Source of the DNA: Nitrospina sp.
GTDB lineage: Bacteria; Nitrospinota; Nitrospinia; Nitrospinales; JACRGP01
Length of the DNA stretch: 64,000 nucleotides
Reading direction: 5' to 3'
NCBI GenBank assembly: GCA_024648695.1
Contig: JACAVV010000019.1
Coordinates: forward strand, 1-64,000
Positions 57,701-64,000 of this stretch are shown here, in pieces. Position 1 is the stretch's first letter. The number at the start of each line of letters is the position of its first letter. Both the position numbers and the translations under genes were made by a program. The notes beneath the pieces are model-generated. The model did not search any database. It was not told the origin of the DNA and saw only the letters and a list, made by a program, of their open reading frames with translations.

Positions 57701-59396
57701 GCAAGTTCAGTTCCTTACCCAGGGTCATCTCAGTTGACATCACCAGTTCTTCTCGAATGGAATCAATGGCCGGATTGGTCACCTGGGCAAACAGTTGTTT
57801 GAAGTAATTGAATAACAACTGCGGTTTTTCAGACCGGACGGCTAATGGAGCATCATTGCCCATCGAGCCTGTGGCCTCCATCCCGGTATCCACCATAGGA
57901 GCCATAATGATTTTGATGTCTTCCGTGGAGTACCCAAAAGCCTTTTGGTGTTGAACCAGGTCCTCCACATGCATTTGAGTGGAATCTTTGCTGAGGGGCA
58001 GGTCCTCCAGATTGACCTGATTTTCCTGCACCCATTTGCCATAAGGTTTTTGAGTTGAAATTTGAGCCTTCAACTCACGATCCGAAATGATTCGACCTTC
58101 TCTCATATCGATCAAAAACATTTTTCCAGGTTGCAAACGGCCTTTGGAGGAAATGTTCGATTCCGGAATGGGAAGCACACCCACTTCCGAAGCCATAACG
58201 ACCAGATTATCTTTCGTAACAATATATCGGGACGGACGGAGTCCATTGCGATCCAGAACCGCGCCAATGACATCTCCATCCGTAAAAGCAATCGATGCGG
58301 GTCCATCCCAGGGTTCCATCATTGAGGCATGGTATTCATAAAACCCTCTTTTATCATCATCCATCGTCTCGTGACCCGTCCAGGGCTCCGGAATCATCAT
58401 CATCATAGCGTGCGGAAGGGACCGGCCCGAAAGCACCAGCATTTCCAGAGCCTGATCGAAATCCGCAGAATCACTTCCCCCCGGAGCAATTACGGGCAGG
58501 ACCTTTTTGATATCCGGAAACAGATCCGATTCGAACAAGGCCTGTCGAGCCCGCATCCAGTTCTGGTTTCCACGAATAGTATTGATTTCGCCATTATGGG
58601 CAATGAAGCGAAAGGGTTGCGCCCGATGCCAGGAAGGGAAAGTATTGGTGCTGTACCGTGAATGACTGAGAGCAATGGCAGAGACCATATCCGAATCCTG
58701 GATATCGAGAAAATAAGTCTCTACCTGCGGGGCCATTAACTGGCCTTTATAAATAAAGGTTTTTGCGGATAAGCTGACGATATAAAACTCTTCATTAGTT
58801 TCATTCAGGCCTTCACCGCGGACCGCCCACGCGATTTGTTTTCTAAGGGAATATAAAATCCTCTCGAACTCAGCAAGGCCCTTAACTTCATGATTTGCCC
58901 CAATAAACACCTGCATAATCAAAGGTTCAACCCTTTTGGCGGTAACACCAATAGTGGAATTATCCACAGGGACCTCACGCCAACCCAGGATACTCATTCC
59001 CGAATTTTTCACAACCTCCTCTACGATTTTCTTACAAATCTGAGCGCGCTTTTCGTTTCGAGGAAGAAAGACCAAACCCGTACCATATCTGCCTGGTGGT
59101 GGAAGCTGAATATCTATTTTCTTACACTGATTCTTGAAAAATTCGTGAGGAATCTGAATCAAAATCCCTGCGCCATCACCTGTCATGGGATCACTGCCAC
59201 AGGCACCCCGGTGTTCCAACTTTTTTAATATTTCCAGTCCTTGGGTAATGATATCGTAGGACTTTTCGCCTTTGATATGGGCAACGAAACCGACACCACA
59301 ACTATCCTTTTCAAATTGTGGATCGTAAAGACCTTGTTTAGAGGGAAAACCAGATTTTCGCATATAATAATTTTCTCGCATTGAGTTTATATTCAA
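54792..59396 (-). CDS. gltB: Glutamate synthase large subunit
   Basis: Large GOGAT subunit of 1534 aa that makes glutamate from glutamine and 2-oxoglutarate. The glutaminase domain starts at the nucleophile Cys33 (DSCGVGFVAH) after a short propeptide. The central domain and FMN synthase domain follow, with GGKSNTGEGGED and HDGGTGASPQTSIKHAG. The 3Fe-4S Cys cluster is in CIMMRKCHLNTCSVG, and the C-terminal GXGXG beta-helix domain has GGTVIVLGSTGRNFAAGMSGG. The ATG at 59396 is taken; later Met codons (MRENY, MRKSG) are alternatives, as no clear RBS decides. gltD follows. Confidence 0.97.
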   Translation of the reverse strand: MNINSMRENYYMRKSGFPSKQGLYDPQFEKDSCGVGFVAHIKGEKSYDIITQGLEILKKLEHRGACGSDPMTGDGAGILIQIPHEFFKNQCKKIDIQLPPPGRYGTGLVFLPRNEKRAQICKKIVEEVVKNSGMSILGWREVPVDNSTIGVTAKRVEPLIMQVFIGANHEVKGLAEFERILYSLRKQIAWAVRGEGLNETNEEFYIVSLSAKTFIYKGQLMAPQVETYFLDIQDSDMVSAIALSHSRYSTNTFPSWHRAQPFRFIAHNGEINTIRGNQNWMRARQALFESDLFPDIKKVLPVIAPGGSDSADFDQALEMLVLSGRSLPHAMMMMIPEPWTGHETMDDDKRGFYEYHASMMEPWDGPASIAFTDGDVIGAVLDRNGLRPSRYIVTKDNLVVMASEVGVLPIPESNISSKGRLQPGKMFLIDMREGRIISDRELKAQISTQKPYGKWVQENQVNLEDLPLSKDSTQMHVEDLVQHQKAFGYSTEDIKIIMAPMVDTGMEATGSMGNDAPLAVRSEKPQLLFNYFKQLFAQVTNPAIDSIREELVMSTEMTLGKELNLLGETPEHCRKLKIKHPVLNAEEMDKIRNLDLPGLKTVTLPLLFPVDEGEAGLSSALSQLCLDASKAIKEGATILVLSDQGTNKDMAPIPSLLGVAGVHHHLLRELSRTKVGIVIETAEAREMMHFALLIGYGATAIYPYLAYQTIEDMVSKGVFVKETDYAKGQENYIKSTRKGLLKIIAKMGISTLQSYRGAQIFEAVGLNSDLIEKYFTGTPSRVSGIGLDEVAKEVMARHRRAFVDERLVGPDLDPGGQYFWRRGEEKHMINPNAIAMIQHAVHSNDYSLFKKFSSICDEQATRQCTFRGLFKIKKSGDPIPLEEVEPVEEITKRFCTGAMSIGSISREAHETLAIAMNRLGGKSNTGEGGEDKVRYIPDPNGDSRNSFIKQVASGRFGVNSYYLSQAREMQIKVAQGAKPGEGGQLPGHKVSEYIAKLRHSTPGVGLISPPPHHDIYSIEDLQQLIFDLHNANPTAGVSVKLVSEIGVGTVAAGVSKAHADGVLISGHDGGTGASPQTSIKHAGLPWELGLAETQQVLVLNDLRGRIRVQVDGQLKTGRDVVIGALLGADEFGFSTIPLVTLGCIMMRKCHLNTCSVGIATQDPELRKKFKGSADSVVNFFRFVAEEVREWMAELGFRKFDDLIGRTDLLETDDAIEHWKSLGLNFSSIFYNPGVPVHVARHHVTSQDLRNDIINVLDRTLIRKCRKALDQKVQVRLDLPIQNTDRATGAMLSYEVSKKHGETGLPPDTIVVNFRGSAGQTFGGFLAPGITFKLEGDANDYLGKGLSGGKIVAFPHKDADFIPEKNMIAGNVLLYGAISGKVFLRGQVGERFGIRNSGVEAVVEGIGDHGCEYMTGGTVIVLGSTGRNFAAGMSGGIAYIFDPKNKFPVHCNKQLVDLVPVEEEEDIKHLKSLIEEHFIHTHSTVARRVLDEWEITLPQFVKVYPKDYRRVQEEKKRQETQVKLENNKAQLEEVA

Positions 59397-59673
59397 CTAA
59401 GATCGACCTTTCTATCCGGGAAAGCAATCCTTGTCAATCAAAGATATTTGGACAAAATGATCCATTAAGATATAAGCAAATTATATGCCTTAAAATAAAT
59501 AATTGATTTTAAAGGAGTTAAACCAAATAATCTTATTTTAAGTAAATAAAGTACATATCTATATATATATTAAATACATAAATTCGATAATTTTCAAGAC
59601 AAAATTGTGTTCATCATTACAAATCAACAAAAGCGGCTGGACGCTAATTTGACGTTTTTAGATAAAAAAATTC

Positions 59674-59682
59674 TGATATAAT
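59674..59682 (+). promoter_or_regulatory. Extended -10 promoter for the cNMP-binding gene
   Basis: TGATATAAT is a perfect extended -10 (TGnTATAAT). Transcription would start near 59689. A TTGACG at 59649 is 22 bp away, too far for an ordinary -35. Confidence 0.6.
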
Positions 59683-59687
59683 ATATG

Positions 59688-59703
59688 AGGGCTTACAAGC
59701 CCT
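59688..59703 (+). promoter_or_regulatory. 5'-end hairpin of the cNMP-binding mRNA
   Basis: AGGGCTT-AC-AAGCCCT, a perfect 7-bp stem located at the predicted transcript start. It could stabilise the mRNA or be a regulator site. Confidence 0.45.
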
Positions 59704-59733
59704 ATTAGCGAGAACCATTTCTTAAGGGTCCTT

Positions 59734-60180
59734 ATGCACATTTTAAGTCAGGTACAATTGTTTGAAGGTATAGACGACGATGCACTTTCTTCTTTATACG
59801 CCCTGGCCATACCGCTAAAAGTTGAGCAAGGCCAATATGTTTTTAAAGAAGGCAGTTTGGGGCATCAGTTTTACGTCATTCTAACCGGAAACATCCAGAT
59901 TTCCATAATGAACAGGAGAACGAATCAATCTCCTGAGGAAATTATACTCACGACCCTGGGTTCCAATGAAATTTTTGGAGAATTTTCTATCTTTGACGAA
60001 TCTCCAAGGTCTGCCTCGGCCATTGCCATTGAATCCACAAGCCTTCTGGAATTTCATAAAGCCGATTTGATGGATGCCTTTGAATCCAATATGCAACTTG
60101 AAATATTGATTATGAGGAATTTAGGAAAAATTCTATGTAGCCGATTGAGATCAACCGATGCCATGTTAAAAGACTCATGA
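59734..60180 (+). CDS. Cyclic-nucleotide-binding domain protein
   Basis: A 148-aa protein of one cNMP-binding beta-barrel domain: LFEGIDDDALSSLYALA, GQYVFKEGSLGHQFYVILTGNIQIS and the phosphate-binding cassette FGEFSIFDESPRSASA (Glu and Arg contacts kept). There is no DNA-binding helix-turn-helix, kinase or channel domain, so it is a free-standing sensor or adaptor. It has its own extended -10 promoter. The next 831 bp hold no gene. Confidence 0.87.
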   Translation: MHILSQVQLFEGIDDDALSSLYALAIPLKVEQGQYVFKEGSLGHQFYVILTGNIQISIMNRRTNQSPEEIILTTLGSNEIFGEFSIFDESPRSASAIAIESTSLLEFHKADLMDAFESNMQLEILIMRNLGKILCSRLRSTDAMLKDS

Positions 60181-61011
60181 TGGCCAAATAATTTTAAGTA
60201 AATTAGCTTTAAAACGCACTCTTTTTCGTAGCCAAAGCTTTTAGCGTTTCAATCATGTTATTCAAAATATTGACGCCACCCCCCATGCAAAGTTTTTTGT
60301 TCGGACAACTAAACATACCCTCCATTGTTTTATAAAAAGAGTTTTTCGCGTTTCAAGTTATCTTCTAAAGCAAATAGCGCCATCCTAAGGGTCAAAAAGT
60401 AGAAATTTGTCCTAATTTACCAAATCTATTGGAAGCCCAGGTGGATACTTCGGAACTCTGAAGTTAAACCTTTAATTTTTAAGGGATTTTGGTGTCTTCT
60501 AATTATTTTTTTGATACAATATAATAATTAAATAAAAATTATATTATTCCTGGATTTTGCGGTGTTCCAAGTAACATTCAATAATTAGCAACAGGAAAAC
60601 ATTTCTAATGTTTTAATATATTCCAAACGGTAAAGCCCGGTTCAGAATTAATTGCTCTATTAGATCAAAAAAAATATAATAGTTAACAGAGAGGACCAAA
60701 AAGCGACAAATTTTGTCAGCCCCCATGATTAAATAATTAATACTTGAATCGGGGTTTAGTTCATTTTTCTGAAATAAATGGTAATAAATGCTTTAAGGTC
60801 AATGATTTAAGAGAGCGCTCCCGTTTTGGCATTATATTTGCTGTAAATCTAAATATAGTTATTTTATTTCTGGTTAAAGCCAGGAAATTTAAAAACACTT
60901 TAGTTTTACTTCTATTTTAGAGAGCTATCCAGAAAGGTTATTGAAAAGCACCTGAACAAAATAACTAACCCATCTAATTTATTAAAGTTAAATTAATTAA
61001 AGGAAGGCGCT
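60181..61011. other. 831-bp gene-poor AT-rich region
   Basis: All frames are short; the best tiny ORF (26 codons from 60254) has no RBS. It contains the sigma-54-type promoter at 60827-60841 and a small GAGCGCTC palindrome just upstream of it. It could hide enhancer sites or a small RNA; none could be identified. Confidence 0.5.
60827..60841 (+). promoter_or_regulatory. Sigma-54 (RpoN)-type promoter
   Basis: TGGCATTATATTTGC has the GG (-24) and GC (-12) dinucleotides at the exact RpoN spacing (consensus TGGCAc-N5-TTGC). It is about 170 bp before the ATG of the secreted repeat protein, whose RBS AGGAAGG is strong. The regulator would be a bacterial enhancer-binding protein not in this window. 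Confidence 0.6.
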
Positions 61012-62541
61012 ATGAAAATCAAACAATTCTTTATTTTACTTTTGTTTGCATGCTTACTGTATTCTCCAACAGATTCCTTTGCTTATACATGGACAGATAG
61101 TGACGGTGTCGTTCATGAGGGTTCACTTTCCGAGTATCGTGATTGGCGAAGGGCTGAAAGGTTACGGTTGAGGAAACTTAGAGAAGAAGAAAAAACTTCA
61201 ACTACGCAAGAAACCACTACCCCCGAGGAAACCACTACCACGGAAGAATCGACAACTACAGAAGAAACGACTACCACCGAGGAAACTACAACAACGGAAG
61301 AAACCACTACTACAGAAGAATCTACAACCACAGAAGAAACCACGACTACCGAAGAATCGACAACCACGGAAGAAACCACGACTACCGAAGAATCGACAAC
61401 TACAGAAGAAACCACTACTACAGAAGAATCGACAACCACGGAAGAAACCACTTCCACTGAAGAAGCTTCAACTTCGGAAGAGACAACTGAAGAAGCCGCT
61501 GAAGAGACTACTGAAGAGTCTGATGATGGGTTGGAACATGCCAACAGTATCTGGAAGCGACCTATTCCTGATAACGCAACCTACGTGGATGTGCCTGAGT
61601 TGAAGGAACTGTTCGTTGGTCTGACTAATTGGGGTTCTGGTGGAGCCAATGTGGGTGTATACTATGCTACTGAAGCAAGTCCACGCAGAAAAATTTATTA
61701 CAACGTTGATGCCTGGAGAGGTGTGGCCTATTGGGGCTGGAAACGTCATGGTAACAGCCTCTCCACGGAAGCGGAAATCATGGAAAAAGCAAGTTTGATT
61801 TTCCCCCAGGAAAGCAATGTTTATTCCACAACCGTTCCCGAAGGCTGGGACCTTCCAAATGAATTCCATGGCCGAAGCGATGGTTTCCATGATCCCAATC
61901 CATATGTTCCGAATGGTGTCATCCCTTCCGGAGATACCGATGGTCATATGGCCGTCCATCAGCCTAATGGTTGGGTTCTTGAAACCTATGCAACCATAGT
62001 TTTGTCAACTGGCGATATCGTTTGCCTGCAATACAGTTACACCGATCCTACTGCTGATGGCACTGGATGGTGGAATGGCCGAACAGCTTCCTTGCTACCT
62101 AATTACCAGGGAGCTATCCTTGCAAGTGAATTTAAAAATGCCAAAGTTGACCATGCCCTGGCGGTTTTGATTGGGGCAGACTATTTAAAGAAAACCTACA
62201 TTTGGCCCGCATTTGCTTATGATCGAAACCCCCACGATTACACGGGGAATTTACCGATGGGAACCTTGCTGGCAATTCCAAAGGATTTCGATTTAAATTC
62301 GCTTAATTGGACTCCTGAAGGCAGGGCGATCGCTGAAGCCGCTCAAAAATATGGAATCTATATCAATGACCGGGGTGGTCAGGGCGGAATGTCATTTCGG
62401 GTCCAGGAAACCCCGGCAGTACCGTCTTATTCCTGGCCATTAAATTCGGATCTTATTAAAATCGTGTCCAGGCTAAAATGGGTCACAAGCAACAAACCTC
62501 TTCCAGAGGATCATGACATTGACCCCAATGACCCGAGATAA
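61012..62541 (+). CDS. Secreted protein with Thr/Glu repeat linker and C-terminal conserved domain
   Basis: Protein of 509 aa. A signal peptide (about 1-24) is followed by a short DUF4124-like segment (YTWTDSDGVVHEGSLSEYRDW), a 110-residue linker of TTTEE[ST] units (about 62-171) and a globular domain (about 175-509). The domain contains SGDTDGHMAVHQPNGW, DHALAVLIG, YIWPAFAYDR, MGTLLAIPKDFDLNSL and KYGIYINDRGG. That set resembles an exported domain of actinobacterial and other secreted proteins recalled with DGHMxVLDP, PPMG and RYGMILADNG motifs; its activity is unknown. A perfect terminator follows. A surface-exposed or wall-anchored role is likely. Confidence 0.75.
   Translation: MKIKQFFILLLFACLLYSPTDSFAYTWTDSDGVVHEGSLSEYRDWRRAERLRLRKLREEEKTSTTQETTTPEETTTTEESTTTEETTTTEETTTTEETTTTEESTTTEETTTTEESTTTEETTTTEESTTTEETTTTEESTTTEETTSTEEASTSEETTEEAAEETTEESDDGLEHANSIWKRPIPDNATYVDVPELKELFVGLTNWGSGGANVGVYYATEASPRRKIYYNVDAWRGVAYWGWKRHGNSLSTEAEIMEKASLIFPQESNVYSTTVPEGWDLPNEFHGRSDGFHDPNPYVPNGVIPSGDTDGHMAVHQPNGWVLETYATIVLSTGDIVCLQYSYTDPTADGTGWWNGRTASLLPNYQGAILASEFKNAKVDHALAVLIGADYLKKTYIWPAFAYDRNPHDYTGNLPMGTLLAIPKDFDLNSLNWTPEGRAIAEAAQKYGIYINDRGGQGGMSFRVQETPAVPSYSWPLNSDLIKIVSRLKWVTSNKPLPEDHDIDPNDPR
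61195..61524 (+). repeat. In-frame TTTEE[ST] coding repeat
   Basis: About fourteen tandem copies of an 8-10 residue Thr/Glu unit (ACCACTACnACnGAAGAA-type codons) within the secreted protein. Codons vary between copies, so it is not a recent slip expansion alone, but it is a likely site of length variation. Confidence 0.9.
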
Positions 62542-62552
62542 TCTATAAAAAC

Positions 62553-62595
62553 TCAGCCCTGGTTCCTACTGTATGGAGCCAGGGCTTTTTTATTT
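62553..62595. terminator. Bidirectional intrinsic terminator
   Basis: AGCCCTGG (62555-62562) pairs with CCAGGGCT (62579-62586), extended by TTCC/GGAG, followed by TTTTTTA. On the minus strand the stem is followed by GAGTTTTTAT, so it may also serve the convergent methyltransferase gene. Confidence 0.92.
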
Positions 62596-63318
62596 TTCAA
62601 ACACAAATATTTTCTCACCGCGGATTAGACCAAAATCAATTACATCCTGGCCTTCCGATATAATCTCATGCTTTAACTTAAACCCGGCCTTCATTACCCG
62701 ATCTTTAAAGTCCCGACCATAATACCGAAGATGATCCCTCTGGCCAAAATGGACTTCCCGATCTTTTTCGGTAACGATGTCCTTGTTTTCGTAAGTTTGC
62801 TCCCAGGCTTCAATAATTATGGTTGAAGTGATTAGCAGTCCCCCCGGTTTAAGAATTCTGTACACTTCGCCCAATGCCATCTCGTCATTAACATGTTCCA
62901 GCACATGATTAGCGATTACAGTTCCAATGGTGGAGTTTTCAAGATTAATTTTTTCCAGGTTCAATTTCAAGTCAGCTGACGCAAAAAAATCCGCTGTTTT
63001 ATAGTCATTGAATTTTTTCCTGAATAACTTTGAAAGAACTATTTCCGGAGCAAAATGGATAATGGGTTCCTGGAGTTGACCTCCATCTCCCACCAAACCT
63101 TTTTTGGTTTCCAGGTAAAATAACCGGTGTCTTTCAAGGGATTCACATTCGGGGCATTGAGCGTCTAAACGGGGAGGTTTACCAAAGAACCGAAACCAAC
63201 CCTGGAAACCACAAACAGGACATTTACGTTGGGCGATTGGCCGGGTATTGCTATATAAACTACGTAGCTCAATTATTTTTTTTGGAAGGATCTTCTTGAG
63301 TATTTGTTTAGCCGACAT
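62590..63318 (-). CDS. Class I SAM-dependent methyltransferase with N-terminal zinc ribbon
   Basis: About 242 aa from ATG 63318 (MSAKQILKKILPKK). An N-terminal Cys4 segment (CPVCGFQG and CPECESLERHR) precedes a Methyltransf_11-type core with IIHFAPE, ANHVLEHVNDE and VYRILKPGG. These features mark a family often found in polysaccharide or glycan gene clusters. The track ORF opens at 63390; no good RBS is visible for either start. A surface-polysaccharide modification role is inferred from the flippase-like neighbour on its 5' side. Confidence 0.75.
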   Translation of the reverse strand: MSAKQILKKILPKKIIELRSLYSNTRPIAQRKCPVCGFQGWFRFFGKPPRLDAQCPECESLERHRLFYLETKKGLVGDGGQLQEPIIHFAPEIVLSKLFRKKFNDYKTADFFASADLKLNLEKINLENSTIGTVIANHVLEHVNDEMALGEVYRILKPGGLLITSTIIIEAWEQTYENKDIVTEKDREVHFGQRDHLRYYGRDFKDRVMKAGFKLKHEIISEGQDVIDFGLIRGEKIFVFEK

Positions 63319-63532
63319 GTGAATTTTATTTATATTTGTCTTATTATGAGAACCAAAATCCGGAAAATAACCTGAACCCAGGATTATCAAAGGAATGGAT
63401 ACCTAAGGACCATAAAAATAAAATTTTACTCCAGCAATTTTTCCCCTCAAAAAACTCTCTTCAAAATTTACCCCGTTCAAAAAATAAATCAAAAAATAAA
63501 TTTTTTCCAGCACCTTTAATTCAAACGGTCAT

Positions 63533-64000
63533 TCACGCAGTAACCTTTACAGGTACCTTTAACAATAAAGGGTTCGCTTTATAATAATAAATTGTAACCG
63601 AAATTAAAGATAAAACAACCAAGCCTAAAATAGCACCCCAGATTTTCAAGTTAATTATCATGAATGGGAAAAGAAAAACCGATACCATTAATTTTGTAAA
63701 TGCCAACGCTGTACATGTCCTGATACCGCCGGAAGCCCGGATCACCTGATCATAAAAATTATTTCTGTATCTCACTGGAAGAATAATAGCCAACAAAAGA
63801 CACAAATACCAAAACTCCTCAATCTTGTAAATTAAAAATCCCAGGACAGCGCTTCCACAAATCATTACGCCCATAATTACAAAAGACAGTTTTTGAATTT
63901 TATTGACCAATTCGCGGGCATGGGCCAACTTATTTTCCACTAACCTGGGATAATTCCCCTGCATCACTGACCAGCCCGGAGTATCGCAGGCGGTCAACAC
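63533..64000 (-). CDS. Polysaccharide flippase-like membrane protein, C-terminal part (cut by window edge)
   Basis: 155 residues of an ORF running off the window; the true start is beyond 64000. It shows at least four hydrophobic helices (SFVIMGVMICGSAVLGFLIY, WYLCLLLAIILPVRY, LMVSVFLFPFMIINL, GAILGLVVLSLISVTIYYY). This fits the end of an MOP/Wzx-type oligosaccharide flippase. Identification is tentative because no N-terminal motif is visible. Together with the methyltransferase it suggests the edge of a glycan cluster. Confidence 0.5.
   Translation of the reverse strand: MLTACDTPGWSVMQGNYPRLVENKLAHARELVNKIQKLSFVIMGVMICGSAVLGFLIYKIEEFWYLCLLLAIILPVRYRNNFYDQVIRASGGIRTCTALAFTKLMVSVFLFPFMIINLKIWGAILGLVVLSLISVTIYYYKANPLLLKVPVKVTA

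Larger units (their letters stand above)
59397..59733. other. 337-bp AT-rich divergent region (gltB / cNMP-binding gene)
   Basis: No ORF. It holds the extended -10 promoter at 59674-59682 and hairpin 59688-59703 for the rightward gene. A gltB promoter must lie here too but was not pinned down. Confidence 0.5.

Noticed and set aside
60254-60334. 26-codon ORF in the gene-poor region
   Set aside because: No RBS and no conserved features; Pro/Phe-rich by chance.
61195-61524. CRISPR-like array
   Set aside because: Repeats are in-frame Thr/Glu codons without unique spacers.
61113-61544. 143-aa Val/Ser-rich minus-strand ORF
   Set aside because: Mirror of the TTTEE repeat in the secreted protein gene.

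Overview
This window is a bacterial chromosome segment, almost entirely protein-coding and dominated by housekeeping genes on both strands. It has one tRNA and no rRNA, CRISPR array, prophage or intact insertion sequence. The DNA is slightly AT-rich. Gram-negative traits are present: lipoprotein signal peptides, a UbiB-type kinase, an ArnT-like glycosyltransferase and a flippase-like protein. The gene mix (mitochondrial-type aconitase, class I FBPase, NADPH-type GltBD, AcsA, a CO dehydrogenase beta-like protein, a phasin-UbiB pair, and an rnc-radical SAM pair behind the fab cluster) suggests a Nitrospinota- or delta-proteobacteria-like lineage. That placement is inference; no rRNA is available to confirm it.

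Layout. 0.2-3.7 kb: heme/tetrapyrrole block (cytochrome c assembly protein, hemA, hemC), with a repeat element carrying 33-bp inverted arms between hemA and hemC. 3.8-6.3 kb: phasin-like protein coupled to a UbiB-family kinase, then a small Cys-rich protein. 6.5-11.4 kb: tRNA-Met, MBL-fold hydrolase, an unknown protein behind a possibly structured leader, two tandem 38-39 residue membrane proteins missed by the ORF track, a leucine-rich-repeat protein with a poly-Glu tail, and an alpha/beta hydrolase. 11.7-16.3 kb: aconitase, MgtE, and a lipoyl-like domain lacking its lysine. 16.4-24.7 kb (minus): a long fatty-acid/phospholipid operon, yceD-rpmF-plsX-fabH-fabD-fabG-acpP-fabF-rnc-radical SAM-monooxygenase. 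24.8-34.4 kb: xerD-like recombinase, typA, an orphan RiPP-type B12/radical SAM enzyme, fbp, hisS, fur and a GT39-type glycosyltransferase. 34.3-40.7 kb: formylglycine-generating-like lipoprotein, a large TPR protein, a candidate structured RNA behind a near-consensus promoter, acsA and a DUF1566 protein. 40.8-44.8 kb: HEPN-like protein, RdgB, two exported or membrane unknowns, pyrE and the CO dehydrogenase beta-like protein. 45.0-47.7 kb: a compact CheY-CheR-CheX-CheX module facing a PilZ protein. 47.9-53.2 kb: dnaK-grpE-dnaJ and a membrane-anchored EEP-family hydrolase. 53.3-59.4 kb (minus): gltB-gltD. 59.7-64.0 kb: a cyclic-nucleotide-binding protein, an 831-bp gene-poor region ending in a sigma-54-type promoter, a secreted protein with a Thr/Glu repeat linker, a methyltransferase and a truncated membrane protein.

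Co-operation. The fab cluster, GltBD, HemAC, PyrE, HisS, FBPase and AcsA form a biosynthetic core. The most unusual parts are the twin mini-membrane proteins, the CheY/R/X/X module without CheA or a receptor, the orphan RiPP maturase, the candidate RNA convergent with acsA, and the sigma-54-linked secreted repeat protein. No single region is convincingly a complete new defence or biosynthetic system.
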